DNA from: Melioribacter sp051488685
Lineage (GTDB): Bacteria; Bacteroidota; Ignavibacteria; Ignavibacteriales; Melioribacteraceae
Reading direction: 5' to 3'
Length of the DNA stretch: 64,000 nt
Assembly: GCF_051488685.1 (NCBI RefSeq)
Contig: NZ_JBPSEH010000003.1
Location: 62,001-126,000, forward strand
Shown here: piece by piece, positions 15,815-24,990 of the stretch
How the letters are laid out: every line of letters begins with the position of its first letter
Numbering within the stretch: position 1 is the first letter of the stretch
Notes under the pieces: generated by a model
Told to the model about the DNA's origin: nothing
What the model saw: the letters and a program-made list of their open reading frames with translations, nothing else
Database searches by the model: none
Program-made: the position numbers and the translations under genes

Positions 15815-16810
15815 GTGGCAATTAATTACAAAGAAGCCGGGGTTAGTATCGAAGCTGGCGAAAAGACTGTCGAAAAAATTAAAGGATATGCAAAATCAAC
15901 ATTTAACAAAAACGTATTGAGTGGAATAGGACACTTCGGAGCTTTTTATCAAATTGATTTGAATCGCTGGAAAAATCCCGTACTCGTTTCAAGCGTTGAC
16001 GGCGTAGGTACAAAAATTAAAATTGCTTTTAAAATGAACCGGCATGATACTATCGGGCAGGATCTGGTAAACCATTGCGTCAACGACATCGCCGTTTGTG
16101 GCGCCGAACCCCAATATTTTATGGATTATCTGGCATTCGGAAAACTTGAGCCCGAAAAAGCCGAACAAATTATTAAAGGATTTTCGGTCGCATGCAAAGA
16201 AAATGGAGTTGCTCTTATTGGAGGTGAAACCGCTGAAATGCCCGGACTTTATTCTCCTGATGAATATGACTTATCGGGTACTATCGTAGGCATTGTTGAG
16301 AAAGAAAAAATAATCGACGGCTCAACTGTAAAAAAAGGAGACCAACTTATCGGACTTCCTTCAACAGGATTACATACAAACGGATATTCGCTTGCTCGTA
16401 AAGTTCTCTTCGACAAGTACAAACCAGAAGATAAATTTGACGAATTCGAAGGCACTTTAGGCGAGGAACTTCTGAAAATTCATAAGTCGTACTTAAAAAC
16501 GATTAATCTATTAAAAGAAAACCTGACAATTGCCGCCTTTTCTCACATTACCGGCGGCGGAATAATAGGCAATACAAAAAGAGTTGTTCCTGAAAACCTT
16601 TCGATTAAAATTGATTGGAATGCGTGGGAGGTTCCACCGATATTTAAACTAATTCAGAAAATCGGAGAAATCGACGATGCTGAAATGAGACACGTTTTTA
16701 ATTTAGGCATTGGTTTAATTGCCATTCTGGATAAAAACGACACAGATAAAGCTCTCGAATTGCTCAAATCGATAGGTGAAAACGGTATAATCATTGGTGA
16801 AATTGTATAA
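15815..16810 (+). CDS. purM: Phosphoribosylformylglycinamidine cyclo-ligase
   Basis: PurM closes the imidazole ring, converting FGAM to AIR in de novo purine synthesis with ATP. The 331 residues start at GTG 15815, after a GGGGA ribosome site; MAINYKEAGVSIEAGEKTVEKIK is the usual family opening. Landmarks are SSVDGVGTKIKIAF, DLVNHCVNDIAVCGAEPQYF with its Asp-rich metal site, GGETAEMPGLY, GLPSTGLHTNGYSLAR and HITGGGIIGN. It stands at the head of a plus-strand run with the TatD/radical-SAM gene 18 bases on, and is divergent from hrcA. Confidence 0.97.
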   Translation: MAINYKEAGVSIEAGEKTVEKIKGYAKSTFNKNVLSGIGHFGAFYQIDLNRWKNPVLVSSVDGVGTKIKIAFKMNRHDTIGQDLVNHCVNDIAVCGAEPQYFMDYLAFGKLEPEKAEQIIKGFSVACKENGVALIGGETAEMPGLYSPDEYDLSGTIVGIVEKEKIIDGSTVKKGDQLIGLPSTGLHTNGYSLARKVLFDKYKPEDKFDEFEGTLGEELLKIHKSYLKTINLLKENLTIAAFSHITGGGIIGNTKRVVPENLSIKIDWNAWEVPPIFKLIQKIGEIDDAEMRHVFNLGIGLIAILDKNDTDKALELLKSIGENGIIIGEIV

Positions 16811-16828
16811 CCATAGGAAGTTATAAAA

Positions 16829-18187
16829 ATGTATATAGATACACATGCTCATTTATTCTATCCCAATTTTAATGACGACCTCGAAAATGTAATCCAGAAA
16901 GCACGACAGGCTGGCGTCGATTATATCCTTGTACCTGCAACCGACCTTGCATCGGCGGCTCAGGCAATCGATCTTGCAGAAAAATATGACTTCATATATG
17001 CAGCTGTCGGTATCCATCCACACGATACAAATGAATGGAACGATTCACTGGTCGATAACTTAAGAGAATTATCGAAACACAAAAAAGTTGTTGCAATTGG
17101 CGAAATTGGTCTCGATTATTATTACGATTTTTCTCCCAGAGAAAAACAAATCAAAGCTTTCGAAGCTCAAATTGAATTAGCACTCGAACTGAAACTTCCA
17201 ATAATCGTACACAACCGCGAAGCTTCCGAAGATTTAATGAAGATTATCGAAAAATATAAAGACACTCCTCTCAAAGGTCAGTTCCATTGTTATTCAGGGA
17301 GTCTGGAAGAAGCCCGCAGATTAATAGAACTGAGGCATTTCGTTTCTTTTACAGGGAATATAACATTCAGTAAAGCCAATACACTCAGAAATATCGTGAA
17401 AAAGATTACCGTCGAAAATATGCTTCTTGAAACCGACTCGCCGTTCATGACACCTGAACCTCACAGAGGTAAAAGAAATGAACCCTCTTATATAAGATTA
17501 ATTGCCGAAAAGATTGCGGAAATTCATCAATTAACAGTTGAAGACGTCGCAAGGACTACTTCTTATAATGCATTTAAACTTTTTGGTATCGGAATGAAGC
17601 CGAAACTTAGTTTCACGTATAAAATAGGAAATTCACTTTACATTAATGTAACCAACCGTTGCAACGCAGACTGCATCTTTTGCGACAGGAAGGGCGATGC
17701 GGTGATTAACGGCTATAATCTTAAAATGAAAAAATCGGAAGAACCCGAAGCCCACGTCTACATAAAAGAAATTGGCGACCCAAAACAATATAAGGAAGTT
17801 GTATTTTGCGGCTACGGCGAGCCCACAATTAGATGGGATGTCGTAAAAGAAATTGCACGTTACGTAAAAGAAAATGGCGGTAAAACACGACTAAATACAG
17901 ACGGACACGGAAATTTCATCAACAAAAGAGATATAACTCCTGAACTGGAAAATTTAATTGACGTAGTATCGATAAGTTTGAACTCTGTCGACCCCGAGCA
18001 ATACGCAAAATTGATGCGAGTCGATCCTTCAATGCACGCAGAAATGCTCGACTTTGCTCGCAAAGCTAAAAAATATTCACGGGTGGTAATGTCAATCGTA
18101 GGCATCAACGGTGTAGACGCCGAACGAGCTAAGAAATTTGTCGTCGAAGAACTCGGAGTCGATTTCAGGGAAAGAGAATATTTTTAG
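16829..18187 (+). CDS. TatD-family metal-dependent hydrolase fused to a radical SAM domain
   Basis: The 452-residue chain holds two domains in one unbroken frame. Residues 1 to about 255 are a TatD nuclease-type TIM barrel: the metal-binding DTHAHL start, VGIHPHD, AIGEIGLDYYYDFSPR, HNREAS, FHCYSG and LETDSPFMTP. Residues about 256-452 are a compact radical SAM domain with the 4Fe-4S triad Cys278, Cys282, Cys285 in CNADCIFC, a GYGEPTI motif and LNTDGHGN. A family of TatD-associated radical SAM proteins is known as separate neighbours, so the fusion supports a joint role. TatD is a 3'-5' exonuclease or deoxynucleotide hydrolase in known cases; the radical SAM chemistry is unknown. The start has an AGGAAG site 9 bases upstream. 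Confidence 0.92.
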   Translation: MYIDTHAHLFYPNFNDDLENVIQKARQAGVDYILVPATDLASAAQAIDLAEKYDFIYAAVGIHPHDTNEWNDSLVDNLRELSKHKKVVAIGEIGLDYYYDFSPREKQIKAFEAQIELALELKLPIIVHNREASEDLMKIIEKYKDTPLKGQFHCYSGSLEEARRLIELRHFVSFTGNITFSKANTLRNIVKKITVENMLLETDSPFMTPEPHRGKRNEPSYIRLIAEKIAEIHQLTVEDVARTTSYNAFKLFGIGMKPKLSFTYKIGNSLYINVTNRCNADCIFCDRKGDAVINGYNLKMKKSEEPEAHVYIKEIGDPKQYKEVVFCGYGEPTIRWDVVKEIARYVKENGGKTRLNTDGHGNFINKRDITPELENLIDVVSISLNSVDPEQYAKLMRVDPSMHAEMLDFARKAKKYSRVVMSIVGINGVDAERAKKFVVEELGVDFREREYF

Positions 18188-18195
18188 ATGATAAA

Positions 18196-19614
18196 GTGAA
18201 GATAAAATTAATATTAGTAATAACATTTTTCTGTTCCTCCATCTATTCACAGAAATTAGAAAATAAGACAGCGTCTCAACTTGATTCAATTCTTGCCAGT
18301 CCATTTTTTAATAATACAATAGCCGCAGTAGAAGTCTATGACTTGACTGAGGACGTCAATTTATACGAAGTCAATAATAAACTTCTTCTGAGACCTGCTT
18401 CAATTACAAAACTATTTACAGCGGCGGCTGCACTTATTTTCAACAGCGACTTTGAATTTTCAACCGAATTTCATACACACGGTGTTTTTCATGACTCAGT
18501 TTATTATGGCGACATTTTTATAAAATGCTCAGCCGATCCTCTTTTGACAGATAGAGATTTATTGACATTTATAGCCGAACTGAAAAACAGAGGCATCAAT
18601 TCGATACAAGGCAATATTTTTGCTGATATAACGGTAGTCGATTCATCAAAATGGGGCAAAGGATGGATGTGGGACGACGATCCTTATTCTTTTGCACCTT
18701 ATGTTTCTGCGTTTAATTTGAATGGCAATTCAATATCAATTGCAATAGAGAGAAACGAGAGAGGTACAATTGTACGTCCACTTATGGAATCCCGCCATAT
18801 CAAAATTATCGACAATCTCAAATATGCTGAAGAATGTAAAAATAGCATTGAGCCGCAGCGATTTTTACACAACGATACAATAGTAATTAAATTGAATGGC
18901 CATATTAATTCTGAATTCAGTTCCGACACTATTAAGATCAGCATCAATAATCCAAACAAATTTTCTTTAAATCGTTTTGTGGAACTTCTCCACCAGGCGG
19001 GAATTAATTTTAAAGGCAATGTCGACTTTAAAAAGCATGACAACTGCGATGAAAGATCATTTGAAATAAAGAGGCACATCGATACGGTACTTACTCAAAT
19101 GCTCAAGGAAAGCGACAATTTATGCGCCGAATCGATATTAAAAATAATTTCTTCGTGTTGTTATAATCCACCTTACTCAACCGAAAAAGGGCTTGCATTA
19201 ATCGACAGTCTAATGTCTTTAATCGGGATCGATAAAGACCAATATAGAATTGTAGATGGTTCGGGATTGTCGTTTTACAATTTGATTAACGCCGAAACTA
19301 TCACAAAACTGTGGCAATATTTATATAATGATGAGCCCGACATTTTTGTGAAGATATACAACATGCTTCCCATTGCCGGCTACGACGGGACAATAAAAAA
19401 CAGGATGACAACACCCGACCTCCGTCGCCGTTTTAGAGGAAAGACCGGAACATTAAGCGGAATTAGCAACCTGAGCGGTTTTATACGCGATAACAACAAT
19501 CATCTACTGGCGGTTACACTTTTTTTCCAGAATTTCACAAACAGGAGAAAAGAAGCTTTTAATATTCAGGAAAAAATAATAGAATTATTATCAAAAAAGA
19601 CAGGACGAGAATGA
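18196..19614 (+). CDS. dacB: D-alanyl-D-alanine carboxypeptidase/endopeptidase (PBP4, S13 family)
   Basis: The 472-residue protein starts at GTG 18196 with a signal peptide (MKIKLILVITFFCSSIYSQ), because the nearby ATG frame closes at once. Peptidase S13 motifs are present: SxxK as S69-I-T-K72 (RPASITKLF), SDN near residue 306, and KTG near residue 416 (RGKTGTLSG). A long insertion between the first two motifs is usual for PBP4. The enzyme trims or cleaves peptidoglycan cross-links in the periplasm. It lies 8 bases after the TatD fusion and overlaps prmA by 4 bases. Confidence 0.92.
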   Translation: MKIKLILVITFFCSSIYSQKLENKTASQLDSILASPFFNNTIAAVEVYDLTEDVNLYEVNNKLLLRPASITKLFTAAAALIFNSDFEFSTEFHTHGVFHDSVYYGDIFIKCSADPLLTDRDLLTFIAELKNRGINSIQGNIFADITVVDSSKWGKGWMWDDDPYSFAPYVSAFNLNGNSISIAIERNERGTIVRPLMESRHIKIIDNLKYAEECKNSIEPQRFLHNDTIVIKLNGHINSEFSSDTIKISINNPNKFSLNRFVELLHQAGINFKGNVDFKKHDNCDERSFEIKRHIDTVLTQMLKESDNLCAESILKIISSCCYNPPYSTEKGLALIDSLMSLIGIDKDQYRIVDGSGLSFYNLINAETITKLWQYLYNDEPDIFVKIYNMLPIAGYDGTIKNRMTTPDLRRRFRGKTGTLSGISNLSGFIRDNNNHLLAVTLFFQNFTNRRKEAFNIQEKIIELLSKKTGRE

Positions 19615-20462
19615 AAAATTATAAACAAGTCATACTTACTGCAATTCCTCGTAATTACGAATTGCTAAGCGGTTTATTATGGAATCTTCCAATCGAAGGA
19701 ATCAATGAAACGGAAACTTCATTAATAATTTACTACGATACTTCGACACAAATTTCTATCGATGATTTTAAAAAAGTTCTGGATGAGTCTGTAAAAAATA
19801 ACTTGATAGAAAGTTACGATTTATCTGAGACCGAATTAGAAAACAAGAACTGGAACGAGGAATACGAAAAGAATGTAAGGGTAATAGAAGTGACCGACAA
19901 AATAGTTATTAAACCTTCATTCAAAGAATACAATGCGCGTGAAGATCAAATAGTAATAACAATCGATCCCAAAATGTCTTTTGGTACGGGCGAGCACGAA
20001 ACGACAAAACTAATGATTGAAATGATAGAAAAGTATATTTCACCAGGCATAAAAGTACTTGACGTTGGAACAGGTACAGGTGTACTTGCCATAACAGCCG
20101 TTAAATTAGGAGCAGAAAGTGCAATCGGAGTTGACAACGATGAATGGTGTCATTTAAACGGAAATGAAAATAGAGCACTCAATGGTGTGGAAGATAAAGT
20201 AAAAATTGTGCTCGGAGAAATAACTGATATCGACGAAGGGCATTTCGATATAGTACTGGCCAACATCAATAAAAATATTTTGCTCGATATAGCCGACGAA
20301 ATTAAAAAGAAAGTTAAGAAGACCGGCTTAGCCATACTTTCCGGTCTTCTTAATGCTGATGAGAATGATATCAATAATCGATATAAAAGTATCGGATTTC
20401 GTCCTATCGATAAAAAATCGATGGGCGAATGGCTTTCAATCGTATATCGCTTAGACCAATAA
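19611..20462 (+). CDS. prmA: Ribosomal protein L11 methyltransferase
   Basis: PrmA methylates several amino groups of ribosomal protein L11 using S-adenosylmethionine. The 283-residue product has the family N-terminal domain followed by the methyltransferase fold: DPKMSFGTGEHETTKLMIE before the SAM loop, LDVGTGTGVLAI (motif I), GVDNDEWC, and ILANINKNILLDI (motif IV, NxN type). The ATG overlaps the dacB stop (ATGA). The 3' end overlaps the convergent MarR gene by 12 bases. Confidence 0.95.
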   Translation: MKNYKQVILTAIPRNYELLSGLLWNLPIEGINETETSLIIYYDTSTQISIDDFKKVLDESVKNNLIESYDLSETELENKNWNEEYEKNVRVIEVTDKIVIKPSFKEYNAREDQIVITIDPKMSFGTGEHETTKLMIEMIEKYISPGIKVLDVGTGTGVLAITAVKLGAESAIGVDNDEWCHLNGNENRALNGVEDKVKIVLGEITDIDEGHFDIVLANINKNILLDIADEIKKKVKKTGLAILSGLLNADENDINNRYKSIGFRPIDKKSMGEWLSIVYRLDQ

Positions 20463-20876
20463 TTTGTCCAGAAGAGCGCTTAATTGTTTTTGCTCGCTTT
20501 CAGTTAGACCCGAAGTGAGATTGGCTAATTTTTCAGTGTACTCAGGCAAAATACTTTCGACTTTTTTTCTGCCTTCAGGTGTAAGCTCGCCCAATATAAC
20601 CCTTCTGTCCTCTTTAGAATGAATGCGCCGTACAAATCCTTCTTTTTCGAGATTATCGACGACGCAGGTTATGTTGGCACCGGTTACCATCATTTCGTCG
20701 CTGATTCTTTTCAATGGCACCGGACCGGTTCGGCTCAGTATTTCGAGAACTGCAAATTGAGGCGCAGTTAAATTTTTCTCGAATACGTATTTTGCCTGGA
20801 CCTTACGAATTTTATCGGCAGTACGGCTCAGTTTTTCAATCAGCTTCAAAGCTGCTTCCGTTTTTTCTAATGACAT
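20451..20876 (-). CDS. MarR-family transcriptional regulator
   Basis: The 141-residue protein has the MarR winged-helix layout: a dimer helix at the N-terminus, the LTAPQFAVLEILSR helix, GPVPLKRISDEMMVTGANITCVVDNLEKEGFVRR (recognition helix), the RIHSKEDRRVILGELTPEG wing with the Asp-Arg-Arg signature, and C-terminal helices. MarR proteins are dimers that usually repress divergent genes and release on ligand binding. Its start has a good AAGGAG site. It diverges from menF, so control of the menaquinone operon is a reasonable inference. Confidence 0.92.
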   Translation of the reverse strand: MSLEKTEAALKLIEKLSRTADKIRKVQAKYVFEKNLTAPQFAVLEILSRTGPVPLKRISDEMMVTGANITCVVDNLEKEGFVRRIHSKEDRRVILGELTPEGRKKVESILPEYTEKLANLTSGLTESEQKQLSALLDKLLV

Positions 20877-21041
20877 TATTTACTCCTTAGTTTAATTATT
20901 ACGATCGATAAAACCAGGTCCCCATCCCTCTGAAAAAAATATGAGTTTCTTTCATCTGAATGATAACTTATAAAATTTAATTGATAAAAAAAAGTTAAAT
21001 TGTCATTCCTCTCTTTTCTTTTTATATATCTTTATCTTTGG

Positions 21042-21054
21042 TACTAAATTAGTA
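21042..21054. promoter_or_regulatory. 13-bp inverted repeat, candidate MarR operator upstream of menF
   Basis: TACTAA-A-TTAGTA is a perfect 6+1+6 inverted repeat ending 18 bases before the menF ATG, in the 196-base divergent region shared with the MarR gene. Just upstream, TATCTTTG at 21033-21040 matches the Bacteroidetes-type -7 box (TAnnTTTG), but no -33 box is found at normal spacing. The right arm is followed by a direct repeat (TTAGTATTTTT twice). Site size and position suit MarR repression of menF, but this is inferred. Confidence 0.4.
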
Positions 21055-21072
21055 TTTTTTTAGTATTTTTCT

Positions 21073-22410
21073 ATGAGAAAATTAAAAATAAATTTGATAT
21101 ATAACAATAAAAATTTTTTGCACTTTATTAATTCTTACAACACTAAAAGCTCGTATAGTAATAATATAGTCTATTCCTATATAGAAGAAATAGACGAAAA
21201 GAGTTACAAATCTTTATTTAAAAAAATAAAAGATATTAACTCATGGTTTTACTTCAATACTCTTGCTGAAAAAAAATCTTTCCTTGCCTTCGGAAATTTA
21301 TTCATTGAAGGGAAAGAATTCATTTCACGGCATGAAATCAATCTTGATATTCGAGTACCTACCTTCTTCGGCGGAGCCATGTTCCCACTGCCTCAAAAAA
21401 CAAATTTGTGGAACAATTTTGAAAGAGAGGAATGGTTTGTGCCGGAATTTATTCTAATGAAATTTGAAAACAAATTCTACCTGACAAGCAACTTCAACAG
21501 TGCACTTCAGAAAAAAATTGACTCAATAAATTATTTATCCCAAAGATTGAATGAGCTGACAAAAAATAAAAAGACAGCCGACGAATCTACAAATTTTATC
21601 AGCGGAGATGTCGACTATAGCATGTGGAATCGACAAATCAGCTTAGCACTCGAGCAAATAAAAAAAGGTTATATAGATAAAGTTGTACTGGCAAGATATC
21701 TTGTAAAGCCATTTAAAAAAGAAGCGGATCTATCTCAAATAATATCAAGTTTGGAGGAAAGTTATCCCGACTGTTATATATATTTATGGCGTCGAAACAA
21801 TTCGATTTTTTTCGGAGCTTCGCCCGAAAAATTTATTTCGATAAGAGAGAAGAAAGTATCAATTGACGCTTTGGCTGGTTCTGCCATGCGTGGCAAAAAC
21901 GAAAAAGAAGACGAAGCAATAGCCCTTCAATTACTCAACGATTCTAAAAATTTATACGAGCATAATGCGGTACTTTCATATATTTTAGGTAAAATAAATA
22001 AATTCAGCTCAGAAATTCATTACCCGGAAAAACCGAAAATAAAAAAGTTACAAAACATTCAACACCTATGGACACCGGTAACTTCAGTCATTAGTAATGA
22101 AGTTTCTGCTGACGAACTAATAAAGTCTCTTTTTCCGACACCTGCGGTTTGTGGTTTACCAAGGGAACGAGCTCTTGAACTAATTGAAAAGTCAGAAATG
22201 TTTGATAGAGGACTTTATGCCGGCATTTTAGGCTGGAAAGACGTTGAAGGTAATGCAGAGTTGACAGTTTCAATACGTTCCGGATTAATAAAAAATAATC
22301 AATTATATCTTTTTGCCGGATGCGGAATTGTCGCTGGTTCGGATAGCATGGAAGAGTTTAAAGAAACAGAACTAAAATTAAAACCTATACTTAATTTATT
22401 TTATTCATGA
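21073..22410 (+). CDS. menF: Isochorismate synthase
   Basis: This first enzyme of the menaquinone branch turns chorismate into isochorismate. The 445-residue chain has a variable N-terminal half and a C-terminal chorismate-binding domain with FFGASPEKFIS, ALAGSAMRGK, LQHLWTPV-type region, TPAVCGLPRERALELI, RGLYAGILGWKD and LYLFAGCGIVAGSDSMEEFKET (Mg-binding Glu). Menaquinone context separates it from anthranilate or salicylate relatives. It opens the men operon and overlaps menD by 4 bases. Confidence 0.95.
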   Translation: MRKLKINLIYNNKNFLHFINSYNTKSSYSNNIVYSYIEEIDEKSYKSLFKKIKDINSWFYFNTLAEKKSFLAFGNLFIEGKEFISRHEINLDIRVPTFFGGAMFPLPQKTNLWNNFEREEWFVPEFILMKFENKFYLTSNFNSALQKKIDSINYLSQRLNELTKNKKTADESTNFISGDVDYSMWNRQISLALEQIKKGYIDKVVLARYLVKPFKKEADLSQIISSLEESYPDCYIYLWRRNNSIFFGASPEKFISIREKKVSIDALAGSAMRGKNEKEDEAIALQLLNDSKNLYEHNAVLSYILGKINKFSSEIHYPEKPKIKKLQNIQHLWTPVTSVISNEVSADELIKSLFPTPAVCGLPRERALELIEKSEMFDRGLYAGILGWKDVEGNAELTVSIRSGLIKNNQLYLFAGCGIVAGSDSMEEFKETELKLKPILNLFYS

Positions 22411-24176
22411 AAATATCTGTTAATCGAAACACTCTCTGGAGTGAACTTTTCGTAAAGCGGCTTGAGAAATTGGGAGTTAAGAATGCCACAATCTCACCGG
22501 GCTCTCGCAGCACTCCATTAACACTGGCATTCACAAATTCTAAAAAAATAAAAACATTTCAGATAGTGGACGAACGTTCAGCAGCTTTTTTTGCACTCGG
22601 TATGTCAAAAAAAACTGGCTATCCTTCTGCTATTGTAGTTACATCCGGTACGGCAGTTGCCGAAATTTACCCTGCTATAATCGAGGCTTTTTATCAGCGT
22701 GTTCCTTTAATTGTTTGCACTGCCGACAGACCTCCAGAACTCCGTAATTCAGGTGCAAACCAGACAATCAATCAGGATAACATATTTCGAAATCACATAA
22801 GATTATTTAAGGATGCCGGACTTCCTGACGTTAAATATGCGAGCTTGTTATCATTAATAAATACAGCGGATGAACTGTTCAACACTTCTTATTATTACGA
22901 TAGAGGTCCTGTGCACATCAATTTCCCGTTTGCCAAACCTTTTGAACCCGATTCTTACACGGACAAAATAGAGAGCGCTTTGCTCGATAAATTATCTACA
23001 ATTAAGCTTCCTGAGTTAAAACCCCAAATAAACGACATTGTTAAATTCAACAGTATAATCGATAATCTTGAGAGCCATCGTCGGGGACTCATTTTGCTTG
23101 GTTACAACAATTACGATGCAAAATTTATAAAAGCAGTAATACGATTGTCGAAAAAACTCGGTTATCCAATTTATGCCGACGCAGCCTCGGGTTACCGATT
23201 TGGAAATCATCGTAAAGATACGATAATCGAAAATTTGACTTCGCTGCTCCATTCAAAAAAATTCAGGAACTTTTTCAACCCTGAAATTATTTTGCAGTTT
23301 GGAGGTACGCCCACTTCAAACATCGTGCTTCATTTTTTCAGAGATTCATCGGCCAAAAAAATCCTAATTAATCGCTATGGCGATAGGTTTGATCCTTCAT
23401 TGACTGCCAGAACAATACTGAACATGCAACCATATAACTTTTGTATCAAAGCGCTCGAAACTTTAAAGGGCAATCCTGACAACCGATGGTTCAATAAAAT
23501 TATTAAGCTGAATAAAGAAGCTGAAGAGATAAAAAAATCGTTCTTCAAAAAGAGTAAAATTTCTTTTGAAGGATTAATACCCGCCACTGTATTCGAAAAT
23601 CTTAAAGGTGAATTTGATGTAATGGTTTCAAATAGTCTGCCAATAAGGGACAGTGATTTTTTTGCATCGAATCAAAATAACAAAATAACATTACATTGCA
23701 ATCGTGGCGCAAGTGGAATTGACGGGATAACTTCGACGGCGCTCGGCATTTCTGCTGTTTCAAAATCACCTACTTTATTGATCACAGGCGATATGGCTTT
23801 TTATCACGATATGAATGGACTCCACAATTCAATGAAGTTCGGAATTCCACTGACAGTTATTTTAATCAATAACAATGGCGGAGGCATTTTTGAATCGCTT
23901 CCTATTTCACGTTATAAAAAAATCTGCAAAGAAAATTTTATTGCACCTCTTAATCTAAACTTTCGTAAATTTGTCGAAGCATATGGCGGTAAATTTATTA
24001 CTGCAAGTTCCAAAGCAAAGTTTATCCAGTATCTGAAAGCTTCCTACACAAACCGCCGTCTCACTGTAATCGAAGTTAAAAGCGATGCCGGCGATTCAAA
24101 AATATTAAGGACGAAATTCTGGCAAAAGATAGCAGAGAAAATCGACTTCTTAATTGATGAGGCTGAAAATAGATAA
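22407..24176 (+). CDS. menD: 2-succinyl-5-enolpyruvyl-6-hydroxy-3-cyclohexene-1-carboxylate synthase
   Basis: MenD is a thiamine-diphosphate enzyme that joins isochorismate and 2-oxoglutarate to form SEPHCHC. The 589 residues show a typical ThDP layout: N-terminal PYR domain (ATISPGSRSTPLTLAF, DERSAAFFALGM, VVTSGTAVAEIYPA, TADRPPELR), central domain, and C-terminal PP domain with the ThDP-binding GDMAFYHDMNGLHN and NNNGGGIFE. Overlaps of 4 bases with menF and about 20 with menH mark a tight operon. Confidence 0.97.
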   Translation: MKISVNRNTLWSELFVKRLEKLGVKNATISPGSRSTPLTLAFTNSKKIKTFQIVDERSAAFFALGMSKKTGYPSAIVVTSGTAVAEIYPAIIEAFYQRVPLIVCTADRPPELRNSGANQTINQDNIFRNHIRLFKDAGLPDVKYASLLSLINTADELFNTSYYYDRGPVHINFPFAKPFEPDSYTDKIESALLDKLSTIKLPELKPQINDIVKFNSIIDNLESHRRGLILLGYNNYDAKFIKAVIRLSKKLGYPIYADAASGYRFGNHRKDTIIENLTSLLHSKKFRNFFNPEIILQFGGTPTSNIVLHFFRDSSAKKILINRYGDRFDPSLTARTILNMQPYNFCIKALETLKGNPDNRWFNKIIKLNKEAEEIKKSFFKKSKISFEGLIPATVFENLKGEFDVMVSNSLPIRDSDFFASNQNNKITLHCNRGASGIDGITSTALGISAVSKSPTLLITGDMAFYHDMNGLHNSMKFGIPLTVILINNNGGGIFESLPISRYKKICKENFIAPLNLNFRKFVEAYGGKFITASSKAKFIQYLKASYTNRRLTVIEVKSDAGDSKILRTKFWQKIAEKIDFLIDEAENR

Positions 24177-24990
24177 CATCCATATTAACTATATTACAGG
24201 TGAAGGTAGAAATTCTTCTGGAATTCCCATCCTGTTCATTCACGGTTTTACAGGCAGTTCGAACGATTGGAAATTCCTGATGAACAGATTGCACCCCTCT
24301 TATTTTCCCATTGCTATCGACCTGGTAGGACATGGTAAGTCAGATTCTCCCGACGATCCGAATTTCTATACTTGCAGCACAATAGTAAAACATATCGACG
24401 TACTGATGAAATATCTGGGTTATGATCATTTTATTCTTTGCGGATATTCAATGGGAGGAAGAGCCGCACTCTCCTATGCTTTGAAATATCCCGGCAATCT
24501 ACTTGCGCTTATTCTCGAAAGCTCGTCAGCTGGAATTGAAGATTATAATGAGAAAAAAGATAGAGTCGAGCACGATTTTCTTCTTGCTGAAAAAATTAAA
24601 AGTAATGGTATCGATACCTTCCTGGAGTTTTGGTTCGACCAGCCACTGTTCGAAAATTTGAAAAAACTTAAAAACTTCGAACAAATCAAGAACGAAAGAA
24701 AAAAAAATAATGTTATTGGTTTATCTAACTCACTGATGGGATTCAGTAATGGTTTAATGCCAAGTTACTGGTCTAAACTTAAAGACATTAATTTCCCTGT
24801 GCTTTTAATCAGTGGAAGTTTAGATTATAAGTATACGGAAATCTCATTAAGAATGAATAAAATGATTCGAAACTCGATACACAAAACAGTGGAAGGTGCA
24901 GGTCACAACGTACATTTAGAAAAGCCTGAAGATTTTGTAAATTTACTCAACACATATTTATCAAAAATTATCGACGGAAAAATATCATGA
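24157..24990 (+). CDS. menH: 2-succinyl-6-hydroxy-2,4-cyclohexadiene-1-carboxylate synthase
   Basis: MenH eliminates pyruvate from SEPHCHC to give SHCHC. This 277-residue alpha/beta hydrolase has the oxyanion segment FIHGFTGSSNDW, the nucleophile elbow CGYSMGGRAALSYAL (Ser98), LLISGSLDYKY before the acid residue and VEGAGHNVHLEKP with the catalytic His. A TTG directly before the ATG at 24157 is a less likely start. Its place between menD and menB supports MenH over other hydrolases. It overlaps menD by 20 bases and menB by 4. Confidence 0.9.
   Translation: MRLKIDNIHINYITGEGRNSSGIPILFIHGFTGSSNDWKFLMNRLHPSYFPIAIDLVGHGKSDSPDDPNFYTCSTIVKHIDVLMKYLGYDHFILCGYSMGGRAALSYALKYPGNLLALILESSSAGIEDYNEKKDRVEHDFLLAEKIKSNGIDTFLEFWFDQPLFENLKKLKNFEQIKNERKKNNVIGLSNSLMGFSNGLMPSYWSKLKDINFPVLLISGSLDYKYTEISLRMNKMIRNSIHKTVEGAGHNVHLEKPEDFVNLLNTYLSKIIDGKIS

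Noticed and set aside
17181..21660. TTAGCACTC-like sequences resembling half of a CIRCE element
   Set aside because: They occur inside the TatD and menF coding regions with no matching GAGTGCTAA partner at the right spacing.
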